From Polytrichum commune (taxonomy: Eukaryota; Streptophyta; Polytrichopsida; Polytrichales; Polytrichaceae), in NCBI GenBank assembly GCA_950295325.1, contig OX485804.1, positions 24,862,001-24,926,000 on the forward strand: DNA of 64,000 nt, in the 5' to 3' direction. Below are positions 21,471-35,029 of the stretch, in pieces. The translations under genes and the position numbers were made by a program. The notes beneath the pieces were generated by a model. It had not been told where the DNA came from. It saw only the letters and a list, made by a program, of their open reading frames with translations, and ran no database searches. Numbering within the stretch: the first letter of the stretch is position 1; the number at the start of each line of letters is the position of its first letter.

Positions 21471-24234
21471 TGTGTCTATCTGCAAATCTGCAAGTCTTGA
21501 TGAGATGCAACTGCAAATCTTCTCACACCTTCAATCTGTTGGATTAACAAAATCGAATAATCACATTTGGCATTGGTTTGTGCTCGAACAACCTTGTGTG
21601 TCTGTCAAGACTTCAACCACTACAGCAAGTGTTATTTTCCTCAAGGTGGACTTGGACTTTGAAGCTAACCTTGAATGCTGAAACATCCCAAAATGGGACT
21701 CTCAATATCAGATTTTTCTCAAAAGCAAGTGAGCTTGTTGAAATTTTCATCAAGAACGATTATCCCCAACACACCATGATGTGTGCGACTCTCAAGAGTC
21801 AATCTAAGATTTTGATTGCCCCAGGACCATGTCATGTTTGCACCAGTTTATAGCGTTTGTAATTTCAAACATCGATATCGAACCTTTCGTCAAAATCAAT
21901 GAGATTAGCGAGTATGATTTTTTAAAATATATTTTTTTAAATAATAATTAAAATATATCTAATCTCATTATGCAAACTAACAATAATCTCACCAAATGGC
22001 ACAGACAAATATCTACAAAAATAAGCTTTTGTTGCTTGAAGTACACTCCCTTCCACCCCATGTTGACCCACATGTTGCATATTTTGGATGCTCATTCACC
22101 TTAAATAGACCTTATGAAAAACTTGTGCAAAGGTGGGTGCATTCATTTTCAAATCATGTTACATGCCTTCCTAAAGTTAGTTACAAGGTAGAGTTGATTT
22201 ATTCTGGTTCTACGCCAAATGCCCTACTCAATTAATAGATTGATTAAGCAATGTCGCGAGAAACTATCACAAAGCCCGCAGGGTTGAAGGAAACTTGGGG
22301 CGATCACATCCCCTTACGTTTTGTAACCATGTGCGATAATGGGGTATTTAATAAAGGGATACTTATGCACATCTCAATATTTTTCCCGCCCTATTTGTAG
22401 ATAAAAAGCTACTTTGACGTACTTTTTAGCACCTTATATTTATCTGTAATTTTTTAGAGAGGCTAATTTTTGGCATAACATTTTTTTTAATAAATCGTAC
22501 AAAGTACCAAATAGTGGACAAAATACTATAGCATTATGAAACCGACTATGTGAGCAACAAACACTCCATACCATTCAAATTGTTATTCATTTGGTTCCAG
22601 TCAGTAATACCAATCCCAAATCATTCAAAGTACCCTTCAAAACACAGCCAATAACACTTGGATACTAGTTGAAGGATTAGCAATAAACATGGAGATAACA
22701 AAATATACAAGTTGAAATAGACAAGTTGTAAACACAGATAGAACAAAACAAGAAATACAATCAGTTGTGACAAGACATGGAATTTTGCACAACTACCTAC
22801 TCCAAAAACACAAGGTTGCATTCAAATGCAAGAAAGCTAAATACAAAAAATTAAAAACATTTACTTTAATTGTGTTCACAAACACATTCAACTATAATCC
22901 CATTCAAACCTTGTAACAAACATTTATAATGTGAAGGGTTAGGATACAATTATGCACCCTCCAATACTATCAAGATTCATGTTCAACATCCTCTACGATG
23001 CCATGATAAGACTAATAAATTATGAGAGGTTTAGCACCAATATCTAAAACTAGCTGATGGCATGAGGGGGGCAACCCTCAAAGTCTCCAACCACTCAACC
23101 TTGTCTTCGTCCAAAAAACCCCATGACATTTCCATCCATACTAACATGCTTGATTCAAATTTGGACAGAATCTACACACCTCTTCATCCAAGTAGTCAAA
23201 CCCATAATTATTTTATTGATCCTACTACACACTTTTAGGGGGGATCCTATATCTATGACTTTAATTTTTTATTTCTACTTATTACTAAAATGGAGGAATT
23301 ATCCACCACCCTATTTTACATACAATCATGTAGGGGACATATTTCCAATGCTATGGTAGATCTAACGAAATTATAAATACTACCCTAAACGAATTAAATT
23401 GACCCTATTTTTCTTATCTCACATGGTTTTCTAAAATTCCGATAGTCACCTCCCCGAGGAGAAAAACATTGAGGAAAATTGGATATGATGGGTAAATAAG
23501 ACTTTGCCCTCAAACACTTGGCAATTTTAGAGAATTGGATTTAGGCTTGTAATACCTACCCGTTGGATGAAAAATGTGTCATCCAAATTGTAGTTGCTCA
23601 TGAAGGCAAGATGAGAAATTGTTGTTTTGATTCCAATATTTTGCATAGAAATGGAAATATGGATGATAAGGGGACACTTATCATCGGGCAATGTGACAAC
23701 CACATGTGACAATGTACAAATAATAGTACATGTTACAACATCTAGAGCAACATCAGAGTCCGGGGAGTTCTGTAGAGAAAACGGATAATTTCCTAGCTTC
23801 TAGGAGGTGGCTCGGATTTTTCAAAATTTACCCGGAAGTGGGCAGAGAGAGTGCAAATTTTATCGGTTGATATCCCCCATTTCCTAATGTATTTAGGCAA
23901 TTAGCCGACATTTTTTTTTTCATTTATCCAGTTTCCTAAATGTCTAAAATGGGGCGGTTTTGTATTTTGGTGGTGGATGTTTATTCCCTCCCCATTTTAT
24001 CCTTTAAGTTTCATTGTCATTCATTCATTCATTCCCTTTTCTTTTTTTTCAAGTGTTCAGAGTTAAAGAATGTTGGCATTCACTCTCTATTTAATTTTTT
24101 GGTCTAAATAACATCATTAGTAGGAGTTAAACCTAGAAAGCCTCTACCGTCTTAGGGTCAAGGATGTAGCCTCTAGAAAATACAAGATCCACAAAGGGTC
24201 CAAGTATTTTCCGGAGGCTCGTTAGTATTGAAAG
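21471..24234. other. Intergenic, no gene seen
   Basis: Short frames (60-93 codons) near 21400-21850, 21996-22235, 22621-22821 and 23123-23359 show no recognisable domain. A weak TCATT microsatellite lies near 24018-24032. I see no shared repeat. Confidence 0.5.
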
Positions 24235-24600
24235 TCACAAAATTTGCGTACCATTGCCGTTAGTATTAACTGCCCCAAACGAACAAAACACATCACTCAC
24301 ACTCGGTGTATTAGGAGAATTCAAATAAGAAAAGGGATTAGCATACAAAAAATGGTATTTACTATCATTCTTCCAAAGTGGGACAACGTTGTTGATAATG
24401 TCATCTACCCCCTCATCTGGCCCTTCCAAGGCAATTCGTAGCATTGCCTTGAGATTCTTACTGCCCAACCTATTTCTAACTTTAGTCTTCATCAAATTTT
24501 GCACACTAAAAGCACGCTCACACGCCGATGTAGAAACACATCGCACATGAGCTAAGTTTGCAAGAATGAGGAGGTTGGGGTACCATGCTTGCAAAGCATG
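24235..24600 (-). pseudogene. hAT transposase fragment, C-terminal dimerisation domain
   Basis: The minus-strand frame reads VSTSACERAFSVQNLMKTK, then VRNRLGSKNLKAMLRIALEG. This is the hallmark block of hAT-family transposases (S-x-CER-FS...K-RNRL...L-R-). Only about 120 residues remain, and the frame is closed just upstream. The DDE catalytic core and BED zinc finger that should precede it were not found in 24600-25600. It is therefore a dead remnant of a DNA transposon; a domesticated hAT-like gene is unlikely because the catalytic core is missing. Confidence 0.8.
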
Positions 24601-26567
24601 ATTTCAAGTTACCATGCCCCCACAAATCCTTGAAATTCTTATCCCCCCATTCCGTAGTGCATTGAAGTTTAAAGGCTAAAATTTCACGCTTACATGCTCC
24701 CTAGTCCACAAGAGGAGGGAGTTTGAAGCTTCCATGTGAGCGGTAACTCCAACTATGCATAGTATTAAACAAAATCCTAAAAAATATATGTTTGGTCGGC
24801 TGCCCACTATAAAAAAATGCCTTTCAATCGGTAATTTGTTGTGGATACTCCAGGGCAACTTACCTAAATGCCGGCATTTTTCCCCTAATCGGTCCATTTT
24901 CAAAAACCTTGATTTTTCTTCCAGAACCCCTTCCTAAACATTTATGTTTCATTCAGAAATTCTCAAAATCAACCAGCTAGCTTGTAACTAACTGCCAGCA
25001 CTCCCCGTTCATTGAGCTACACTAACAATTTTTGAAAAGATATTCTCTCAACAATCAATTTTCTTGGATTTTGGAAAGCACAACAAGATGTTCACCCACA
25101 AAGCCCACAAATTATTGAGGAAGAGGCAACTCTTTAAACCCCTTCCATCCATCCGGAGGTTGAAACACACTAAAGGGTTGTCTCTCTTTCAATGATCAGT
25201 GACCAATGGAGACTTATGATATGTGTAGACTTATAGGTGGGATGAGCAAGCAATATTGGTTGGCATCTATATTGACTCACATAAATTGTTGGCAATTAGA
25301 ATTCAATTAACACAAAACTTTACTATACATTGAATTTCTTCTTCTATGAAGAGCAATTTTGCAACAATTTTGATCCGACTTCATGTGTATAACAAACTTG
25401 CATTTCTACATATGCAACTTCCCTCATTGACACTTTGCTCGTTTTCGTTCCAAATTCTATCGTAAATTTGCATTAGAAGATAATCCTGAGATTTTAGATT
25501 TCTTTTCAACTTGAGCAATCATTGTTATGGAACTCATATTTCTAGTCAACTAGAATTCATGGAACTCATCTTTGAGTAGGAATCAAACCAAGGTCCATTC
25601 CATATATACAACATGTTTGAGTTGTAAGGTAGGACCCTCCAATAGAATTGCACATGCGGATATGATTATGATAACATTAAACTAGATATTATAATGTTTA
25701 CCAAATGATCATATGGATTTAACATCAAAAGGTTATATATTGATATTTTCATTAAGTTTCCACATCACGACAATTAAGAGAATCAATATAATATATAGCA
25801 AAAGATACATCGAAAGCGTATCAACACATATGCCCATAAAACAACGTCTAGCAAAACAATCCAAACCTTGCAAACATGTTCATGTTCACTTAAATATGAG
25901 TTGGAGTGATCTAAATTCTTATTGACATCCGGTCAATTAGGGGAAAAAAATGCTTCTAAATCCTTTTGATAAGGATCAATTATCATGTCGTTCGTTGTAA
26001 TTGTACACGTATATAGTTTCGGGTTCACCTTTCATAGCTCTTTTTGAAAAGCCAATTCCAAATTAGGTCTTCATATTCTATATAAATGCATCTTCAATAC
26101 CAGATCGACCCCGTGAACGCTTTTAGAGGTTAGATTTATGAAAGTCATGAGTAAAGGTAAAGGAAACATTAGCAACATTAAATACTTCCAAAAAGGTGTG
26201 TTCGGCTAACATACTCGTTTCGGCCGAACTACGTGGCCAGCTTACTAGTAGATAAAGGAAAATAATGAGCAATATCCTCTAGAAATTTAATGAGCCTTTA
26301 CATGTTTATTTATGGTACTGAAAAGGATTTGAAAAGGATGAGATACACTAGTCGTAGGGTCAATGAGTAGGATGCCAGTCAATAAGTAGCAATCAGCCAA
26401 TTATCTTGAAACCGATGTTCAATAATGTGAATAACAACAAGTCCCCAGGAGATTGTAAGGGACGTGACGGGAATGAGGAAAAAGCCTAATAACTGCAGGA
26501 GTATTCTATAATGCCTGTCCACGCCCCTGGCATTTGGCAGAGTTGAGGTTAAAATCCGGCATTCCTA
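24601..26567. other. Intergenic, no gene seen
   Basis: May contain unrecognisable upstream parts of the hAT remnant. Frames of 60-75 codons at 24676-24937 and 25713-25925 resemble nothing known. Confidence 0.45.
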
Positions 26568-26595
26568 TGAATGAATGAATGAATGAATGAATGAA
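26568..26595. repeat. Microsatellite (GAAT)n
   Basis: Seven units of the tetramer ATGA/GAAT in a row. Confidence 0.9.
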
Positions 26596-26930
26596 GGCCG
26601 ACCTTTCAAGCTTTTCGAGATATTATTATTAGTAGTATTTATTGTTGTTTGCAACGATCAAGTTGACTTGCGATGTTATTCTATGTTACATTGTAGATGG
26701 GCCTACTGCTGAAGTTATTTGTAGGAGGCTTGGTCCCATGCCACTGAGGCGTTGTGAATGCACGGTGTGTGGTCGTGGGTAGACCACATCCGAGCCATCC
26801 ATTCGCAGAGCCCCATCCTACGGTCTACGAAATTGCTCGGGCAGTCCGGGGAAAAACTTCCAACGGATGAAATTTTGGCGGACGAAAAATCAATGTCTGC
26901 AAGATGAAGGGGTTCATTGTTTAATTCATC

Positions 26931-27018
26931 GTATGAGAGCATTTTTGTGGGATTTTGAAGGCTCCTTCTTAGGGAACCTTCTGGGAGCCTTCAAAATCCC
27001 ACACAAGTGCTCTCATAC
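26931..27018. repeat. Perfectly spaced hairpin, ~36-bp arms
   Basis: Arms 26931-26966 and 26981-27018 pair almost completely (two mismatches): 'tgtgggattttgaaggctcc' on the left and its complement on the right, with a loop of about 15 nt. The size resembles a small foldback element or a MIRNA-like precursor. No second copy was found in the window. Confidence 0.7.
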
Positions 27019-27467
27019 AACCGTTCAAATTTCATTTCATTTAAGGGTTGGTCATCAAATGGAGCTTGGAGTTGATGGCTAGTACCCTTGGTTCTACCTT
27101 TCAGAAAGAAGACGTAGGAGGTTGAACCCCCCCCCCCCTTGGTATCATCTCCTTTGCAAGTCCTTTTAATGAAGGACTTAGTTTGAAAATTCTCATTCAA
27201 GATTTGTGAGTGGATGGAGGTGGAGATTTCATCCAACGTGAAGTTTTCCAAGCTATACCCGAGGGAATGAGAAGCCAAAAGTTGGGGCAATATAAGAGCC
27301 TTTAGATCTATTAGATCATAATCAACGGCCGAGATCTTCCCAGCCCCTTACCACACGAGAGGTGTTCACAATGCCTCAGTGACGCAGGGCTTGGCCTCTT
27401 CTGATGTGCAATATAATCCGAGAAGGTTCAAAACCTTACTCAACACTTGAGTGAACTTCAGCCAACG
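27019..27467. other. Intergenic, no gene seen
   Basis: Contains a C12 tract at 27127-27138. A 99-codon minus-strand frame (26991-27290) crosses the hairpin and is not credible. Confidence 0.45.
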
Positions 27468-27580
27468 AGCTGGGGGGCTTTGGGTGCCTTTCCCATCCGG
27501 CATGGATGGGCAACCCCATTCTTGCGGGCCCCCCGCACCGGCCGGGCAAGATGGGCCCCGGCTGGACCCCCCGGTGTGGC
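27468..27580. repeat. Family K, right-half copy
   Basis: GC-rich segment matching the right arm of the hairpin at 51236-51398: 'gatgggcaacccc', then a 'gcaccggccgg' segment, then 'ccggtgtggc'. Unusual for its GC content among AT-rich neighbours. Confidence 0.5.
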
Positions 27581-29444
27581 TGGCATATCAAGCTTTTGGG
27601 AACCAACACAACTACAACCACCCCCTCCCCTTTAGAAAACTTTAGAAAGGAAGCATGGGTGCATTCTTGGTAATGTTATTATTTTGAATGACAATAATAC
27701 AAAACAAAACAAAGCTCTAACCAAGAAGTGGATCTTGTATGAATCCAATGTCATAAGAATGAGATTCAAGTGTACAATATTCAATGAGTAGCATGCAATA
27801 TTTCCAAGTAGTTATATGGGTGTACATAAAGTGGTGAGTGTTGAGTGGGTGTTGAGAATTGAAATCATGGCTGAACCAACCAATGAGCTATCACACCCAA
27901 GAGCAGGTGTTTGAATAACGTAGGTCTATCTCAATGACACACCGGTCTAAGAGGTTGTTTGAATAACTTTATATATGTACTCTAATGACTTGCCTCAATT
28001 ATATTAATCAAACATAAAATATGATAGTTGTAATTTTACTTTCATACATGGTGTGTTTTGTCAAGACTTTTGCCATGTAACTCACAATATTCATCCACCC
28101 ATACTAATAACCACAAGTAATGTACATTGCATACGGTATTTGGTGTCACTTATTGTTTGGAGTTACGCTCTAGGAATGCACTAGATTTTTGTACATGTAG
28201 CGCATGGGTGCACATAAGGGATATTGCTTGTGACTATGATTCACAAAATATACATAGGGTTAGAGAATTCTTTCTCTTGGCAATGTAGATATATTATGAG
28301 TATATTATGCCCTATGAAACATTGGACCTGTACATACATTTACAACAAGAGCATGCTCATATAGAAGATTATAGAAAGTTAGGTAGGGCTTAAGTTGGAG
28401 CAAGTGACAATGCACTCAAGTGGGGATGTCGTTCAGCTTTAACACTTTGTCACTAAGGCGATAGTTGAGAAGATCAAGAAAATTGGAGGAAGACCTAGCA
28501 AATCATCAAAGCCATTAGTCACCAAGAGTTGTTGACATGAGGGAATGTAATATGCCTTTGAGATTAACACATTAGGTGGGTAGAGTATAGAAATCCAATT
28601 ACCTTGAACTCACCTTTGAATGAGAAAATGGTTTATGTGGAATTATGATTTGAACGACCACATAATATAAAATTGAAAATGGTAATTGCATAGGTTACAA
28701 TGAGTTGTCCAATAGATGGAAGAATCTTACATGACTCTATTAAGCAATAATGAAGTTTTTTTTCCTACAAAAATTGGACACCCACGTTTTGCAAGATTAT
28801 TTTTCTCATATACATACTAATATATACCTAGTACCCTTTCGTTTATTTTTTAATGGTATACATACATCTTGTTATCTCTTAGCTATAAAAGTTGTATGTA
28901 TATCCCTTTTTTATCCACCGTATATAGGTGTATTGAATAAAAGGTGACACATGCACGTGATATATGCTTTAATGAAGGGTGCACCCTCCGGGGAGTTACA
29001 CGGTGCTATAACTACTTCTTACTTTATATTTAAATATTTACAAAATACAATAAACATAAGTAGTATGAACATTGTACATCATAATGGTCAACTTGGTGAT
29101 ATGTTGACAATCTGAATATAGAAAGACTAACTCTACATACTTCCAAATACTACGTAACAGTAGATACCATAAGGATATGTACCTAGTCAAGATTGCTTGA
29201 TGCCTTTCGTGATCTCGATATTAGAAACCGCACTTAATCATGACATTTACCTAAAAATGACCCCTAGAGATTCTTGTCCACAATGAACATAGTTTGGACA
29301 TGAGAAAACCTAGGGTCAGAGTTGGACACACCTACAATCAACACTTTAAAAATCCACTGTTTATTCAAACAAAGTTCAAAAAATATAAAAATATATATAT
29401 TGAAAAACATCTTTCAATTACCAACGTGCCCCAACAACAACAAA

Positions 29445-29483
<39 letters not shown>

Positions 29484-29934
29484 AAGGGTAATCTTAGTAT
29501 AATAAATGTGCTCCAAAGTACAAAGGGACGATTGTAGGTGTAGTTAAACTTACCCTAAACCCAACCCCAAGCCTCCCCGTTTCTTTGTGAATGAAGAGAA
29601 CCTAAATTGAGGCAAACATGAGTCTTAGTCTCGAGCACATATGATGGGAAGTTCACATCCGTGTGTGGGGAAAATCCTTTTTAGATTTGTTGCAGTTACA
29701 AAAACCCTTCATATCGATGTAGTATATATTGTACCATCATTAATAATTTTGCACAGGAAGTTGGAAGAGCGTAGTAATTAAGTCCAGGTCACGTAAAAAC
29801 TGTCATGATTTTCCACTAACCATGATTAGTGTACCCTCATACCCACAACTGCTTACAGGAGAGACACATCATGCAAAAGCCCGGATTAATTATACTAGTG
29901 CTCCTTAGTGGCACATGTATTAAGGTATATGCGG
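27581..29934. other. Intergenic, no gene seen
   Basis: AT-rich; only short frames. Includes the microsatellite (TTA)n at 29447-29482, about 12 units. Nothing else recognised. Confidence 0.5.
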
Positions 29935-30265
29935 GTGTTATTCGGTGACGTTTCTGAACTGGACACTTATATTTGATTAAGGTATCTGGTACACTGAGGA
30001 TCAAAGAACAAACTTCATACGAAATGAAGAATGTTGAAAAAATAAATTGGAATACGTCTTCAGGTTCTTATGTACTCCACACTCAATAGTGTACATAATT
30101 GAGTTAAAGAATCAACAAGCATGCATTTCCGATAATCACTACTAAATATGAAGAAGTTCGATATTTTAGTCCGATTTTTTGCTCATGCTCCATCATAGAT
30201 TTACTAATAAGCTCTGTTGTGGAAATCTAATCAGTACAAGTTGGAGGACATGAAAAACGAATCAA
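29935..30265 (-). repeat. Family C copy (long subfamily)
   Basis: Begins 'ggacacttatatttgatt' and ends near 'caagttggaggacatg'. Aligns over its length with 33475-33805 and, inverted, with 38990-39325 ('cacactcaatagtg', 'gaatcaacaa.catgc', 'agatttactaat'). Confidence 0.7.
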
Positions 30266-32774
30266 ATAAAACCCACGCACATTAATATAAGTGACCACTC
30301 CCAAAAATGGTATATTCTAAAAGAAAATCACAGAGAGAGCTACATCACCCAATTACAACTATAAACACACATACACACACATAAACCATAAACCACAAAT
30401 TTGGTTTTTGTTTATCTCGTTCACCAGAGTTCATCATATGCTTATTCTTTAAGTTAGAGAATACTTGCGAGCTCGAAATACCATCTCTCCAAACTAGCGA
30501 TGTGAGAAGGCTTTGAAACGAGAAGCTCGCAACTTCGTCTGTGTCAGTTTCCAACTTCACAGAGAATTTTTGGTGGTGTCAGCGATCACGAATCACGAAA
30601 GTTGTCATTTCAATTCGAGTTTCAAAATCGGAGATCCATTGACAAGAGTTAGAAGATCATGCGCTCTTACCAACTGTTCTCTCTTCCCGTAGACGGTTGT
30701 TGATGAGATGTGAAACCGGTTGATTCCGTATTCACATTTCATAGATCTCACAATCACCACATGAAAAAAAGAACCCGTGAAATGATCATGTATATATAAC
30801 ATTGAGAGAGGTGGAGCAGAGTGATGATTCGCGTCTCTTTCTTTGGAACACACACAGTCCAGTCTCGTTTGTTTGTGACACGTGTCTATGGGTATCCCAT
30901 TTCATAACTAAGCCTCCTTGCCATTGTACCACTCCCATATAACTTAGTGTCGACTCAATTAAGGAGAGTGGCTGCATAAAAGGCCCACACACTTTATATA
31001 GCGGGTGTCTGTCGGTCGGTCGATTGAATTCATTCTCATAAATTTTGATGGGGAATTGGGGGCCGGTGATTGATGTAAGTAGTCGAGAGGTTTGGGGCTG
31101 GCATGCAGCAGGGGCAAATGCGAATGCGAATGATGAGAAAGAAAGGACTCTCAAGTGACGAGCCTCGGGTTCGACATGACATTCGCATGTCTTTATTATT
31201 TAGGCTGTTGGCAGCACATAATTTTAGGGTTACAGAGAGAGAGAGAGAGTGAGTGAGTGAGTTTGATGGACACGATAGATAGATGGCCGGCCGGCCGGCC
31301 AGCAGCTGGGAAGTGTTGAGTGAGGTGTTGACGTGAACCTTAATCATCGTGTACAGCTTGCATTATGAGCCTTGTCAACTTCCGTATAATTAGTTCGTAC
31401 CTTGGTAGAAAGTTGAACCTAGAGCAAGCAGTTCGGTCTCCTAAAAACCCAAGGTAAAGTAGACCTGAACCCGATACAACAATAAATAAGCGCTGAGCGT
31501 GATTTCTATTATTACATTTATCGACCTAATAGTTTTTCTTTCTTGCAAGCTCGAGGGGATTCCAACGCACTAAAGAATACGTCGTTTGGACACCGTTGGC
31601 AAACTCTATAGGGGTTGGAAATTTCATTCGCAGGCGGCTGAATGTTGGCGTCTATATTGTATGTTTAGGGTTATGTACAATTTCGTAGTCAATGTGTGCG
31701 TATCTATTGTACGAGTTTTTTAGGTGCTAGTTTTAGGTCAAGTGTTGGATTTATGGGTAAACTTATTCTACCGAGGGGTAACAGTAGAACCATGCCCTCC
31801 TATATGTTGGTTGATGATTCATCTCAGTTTGAGTTCACTAGACTAATACGGGCTCCAAGCTATGCAATAGAAATCAACATTTGCACCTTCTACTTCCTCT
31901 GGTTTTTCTTTTCCCTTAGTAGATGCTATGAGCACTCGTCCATCCATGCCCCATCCAACAACCTGCCTCCATCATCTTCACTCACATTAGGTGATAAGGT
32001 CCATGGGTCTTATGTCATCCCTCATTTTACTAGCACCTAAGGTTGATGGTGTTGCAACTGTCACTATAAGCGTTGAGTGTATCTAGAATTTTGAGTTGAT
32101 AAAATTTTTAGATAGTTCTTGTTAGAACTTGAAAGAGGAATGCAACGCATCAAAGAATGTCTCATTTGAATTCCATATGCAAAAGTTAGGGTTCAAAGTT
32201 TTACTAGTGGGATGTTCCGAATCCAACCTCAAACCAACATGGGAGCATGATGTTAAGGTGGTGCCCATTGTGAAACTCAATATGTATCTCTAGTGTAAGA
32301 ATTAAGTCCAATTGAGTCCAATTGAACGTCCTTCTTTGAGTCATGTGTATATACCAGTGTGGAACCTCATGGTGATTTTGGCCAAGGATTTGTGGCACCC
32401 ATGCAAGTTGAAGGTGGAACTTTTAGAACCCATTCTAGATCATAAGCTAACATGGTCTAGAAATAGTATAAGAGACTCCAAATTAGTATAGTGGGAATGA
32501 ATCAACCACAAACTTGTTGGGGCAAGATTTTACTAGATTTGTCAAGGGTCCAATAAAATAGGGTTAGAACACGTGCCTTATACGTTTGTGGTTAATCCAA
32601 CCCACCTTAAGTGCATATGACTAATTTCGGTCTCTAATGCTAATTCCTCAAATTATCTTAAAACAATCTTTGAAGTTGAATATCTTGGTTCCTAACGTGT
32701 CCACGTTCAACTTACATGAGCATTGCAAAGCCTTGGCCAATAAACCACTTGTATGTGAAGAAGAAGAAGAAGAA
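30266..32774. other. Intergenic, no gene seen; simple-sequence patches
   Basis: Overlapping minus-strand frames at 30345-31347 (71-122 codons) and a 114-codon plus frame at 31696-32040 show no domain and no plausible start context. Contains GA and GAGT runs (31234-31262), (GGCC)4 (31286-31301), and a GT/AC patch near 30360-30380. Confidence 0.45.
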
Positions 32775-32919
32775 GTGTGCGTTTGTTCATGTGGGCCTTA
32801 AGAATATAACCATGGGATGCCCCAACCTACTACAAATTCAAACTTGATTTTAGTCTCCTTGCATTAGATTGGGCATCCCATGGTTATATTCTCAGGGCCC
32901 ACATGAATGAACGCACACT
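32775..32919. mobile_element. Family F palindromic element
   Basis: Arms of about 48 bp (32775-32822 and 32871-32919) are inverted copies with only a few differences, sharing 'atataaccatgggatgccc' and 'gtgtgcgtt.gttcatgtgg'. The loop is about 48 bp. A single-arm relative lies at 2185-2260. Non-coding foldback MITE-type element; superfamily unknown. Confidence 0.65.
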
Positions 32920-33094
32920 GCTTAATAATGTTATGAAAGAAGAAGAAGAATTTCATCCTTGGTGTTTGTCCTAGTTGTTTGTGGAGTGTATCCCCCACTA
33001 CCACACCAAAATTGTTGTTTAGTAGAGTTATTTGTAAAGTATTCGAATCAAACTTCAAATGGGTTGGCTAAATGATGAGTTTGGGAACTTATGC

Positions 33095-33460
33095 GTATGG
33101 TCACCTAAGTTTTCTTCAGGCCTAAATCCACGTGCTAAAAGAGTCAGGATCGGACTGCAAATTACCAACTTTCTAGCTTGTCATACTTAATCTATAAATC
33201 AAGGTATCCCTTGCATTAAGGTGGTTATCCCATGGACAAATGTTACTTTAGATCCTAAAATATTCCATCACAACATTTTTTGATTGAAAGGAGAAGTTCA
33301 AAAAGTTAACCCAACTTTCTGAGTTAGGCTCCAACACTAAAGACCGCCTAATTTTTAAAAATCAAATGTCCCTTAAGGAACCTCTCCGAGACACCAAACT
33401 CTATGAATGACTTTACGGATAACTCTAGTGTGAACGGCCTACACTTCCTATAAGGTATGC
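33095..33460. repeat. Dispersed repeat family D, copy 1
   Basis: Matches 52570-52945 in the same orientation through ordered blocks: 'cacc.aagttt.ct', 'ccttgcatta', 'ttttagatcct.aa', 'acccaactttt.ga', and 'gactttacggataactcta'. Perhaps 65-70% alike by eye. No coding sequence; type unknown. Confidence 0.6.
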
Positions 33461-33474
33461 AAGTGTTATTAGTT

Positions 33475-33805
33475 GCTTTCCTTAATCGGACACCTATATT
33501 TGATTGGTGTGTGGTGAGGTGAGGATCCAAGAACAAACATGACAACCACACACACATTCAAAAGAGATTGGACTATATCTTCAAATTTTATACACCACTC
33601 CACACTCAATAGTGAACACAATTGGGAGGACCTACGCATTCAAGTTAAGGAATCAACAAATATGCGCTTCCGATAACCCTAACTACTAAATAAGGTGAGA
33701 TATGATCTTTGTTGGTGCTTCATTGTAGATTTTCTAATGCAACACATGCTTCATTATATACATCTAATAATCGGTAGAAGTTGGAGAACGTGAACCTGAT
33801 GACAC
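33475..33805 (-). repeat. Family C copy (long subfamily)
   Basis: Starts 'ccttaatcggacaccta' immediately after family D copy 1. Ends near 'agaagttggagaacgtgaa'. Closest to 29935-30265 and, inverted, to 38990-39325. Confidence 0.7.
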
Positions 33806-33984
33806 CCACCTACCTTATCCCATATCATTTGGAAAAAATATTCAAATCATTGTAAATTTTGACAACTTTCTTGAAGGGGGGGTAGATTTTCCTAGAACTA
33901 AGGGGACACACTCCCAACATTAACCACTTCTCGCCCATCTTCTTAGGCACTTGACCCTTACTACTACGGCTGGCTCAACCCCAA

Positions 33985-34645
33985 CTAGAGAGAGGGAATT
34001 CTCGTATATGAGAGCATACCTCTCATTCAATTAACATTAAAAAATTTAGTAGCCAGAAAAATAGAAATAGTATGCAATCCGGATGTTACTTTTTTTTTGT
34101 TGATTTGATTTCGTAGTAGTCTACTTCAAGTCATTTGAGTTGAATTGTCAACAAATCTATAAGGTAGTAAAACGGAAAACGGTGAAAATAAGTTGATTCA
34201 GTCAAAAGGAGTGGCCTGAAATTTGCGCAATGCTTTTCAGAGTTGGGGTAGAGGAAGTGATGAGGAGTGCAAGTTGTTCCATAACTTTATCCCCTATAAA
34301 TAATTAGTTACATCCTTCCAAAGCGGTTCGAGCATCCAAATATCCTCCTCTGCATACGAATGCACACAAAACAGGTACCTCAAATGTCACCCAAAAGTGA
34401 TCCCAAGTGGTGTGAAACAAGACCTATCCGACCTATCGCTGCATCCAGCCTATCATTGCATCCGGCCTATCACTGCATCCTTTCTGGGCCACCACTATTA
34501 CAATTAACCAACTTGGATCCACGCAAGAATTGTTACACCAACAGCGGCCGTTCACCGTTTTTTCTGTTTTTCTGCCTTTAGGAGGTCAAGTTTTGGATGT
34601 TGGATGGATGAGAGGTACGCTCGTATACCATAATTCATTCTCATT
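33985..34645. repeat. Family I foldback element, copy 2, with an internal insertion
   Basis: The left part (33985-34165) matches 4548-4700, and the right part (34575-34625, 'ttggatggatgagaggtacg') matches the right end of copy 1. About 400 bp between them are absent from copy 1, so either this copy received an insertion or copy 1 lost sequence. Confidence 0.5.
34431..34481. repeat. Three-copy 17-18-bp tandem repeat
   Basis: Three successive units of the form 'cctatc.ctgcatcc.g', inside the segment that interrupts family I copy 2. Confidence 0.8.
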
Positions 34646-34789
34646 CTCTCTCTCCCTCTCTCTAAAACCCAAGCCAAAGCCAAGGCACCCAGTGTACCAA
34701 GGAGCTTCCCATGTGCTGCTCTGGGCATTGTGCACCTGTCCCCTTTGACTGCGTCAAATACTCCTCCTCCCACAGCTTAAGAAGGCCGA

Positions 34790-34968
34790 GGGGGGGGGGG
34801 GGGGCTTATTTATTTAGAGCCACATTGAGAGCCAGGGGACGAGCTTACTTACTCTTTGGGGGCTGCAAATTAATGCCCTAGGCTGGCTGCGCTCTACTAG
34901 TTCCACACACACACACCAAAAAAATTAAAATTAAAATTAAAATGTTATTGTTATTGTTATTGTTATTT
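34790..34968. repeat. G15 tract and AAAATT/TTATTG repeats
   Basis: G15 at 34790-34804, an (AC)n run near 34904, then AAAATT-type units (34921-34942) directly followed by (TTATTG)n (34943-34968). Confidence 0.9.
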
Positions 34969-35029
34969 CAGAAGCCCTTTGCCACGTGTCAGATTCACAG
35001 TGGTCGAATCCCCTGTTGGACCGGTGCGT

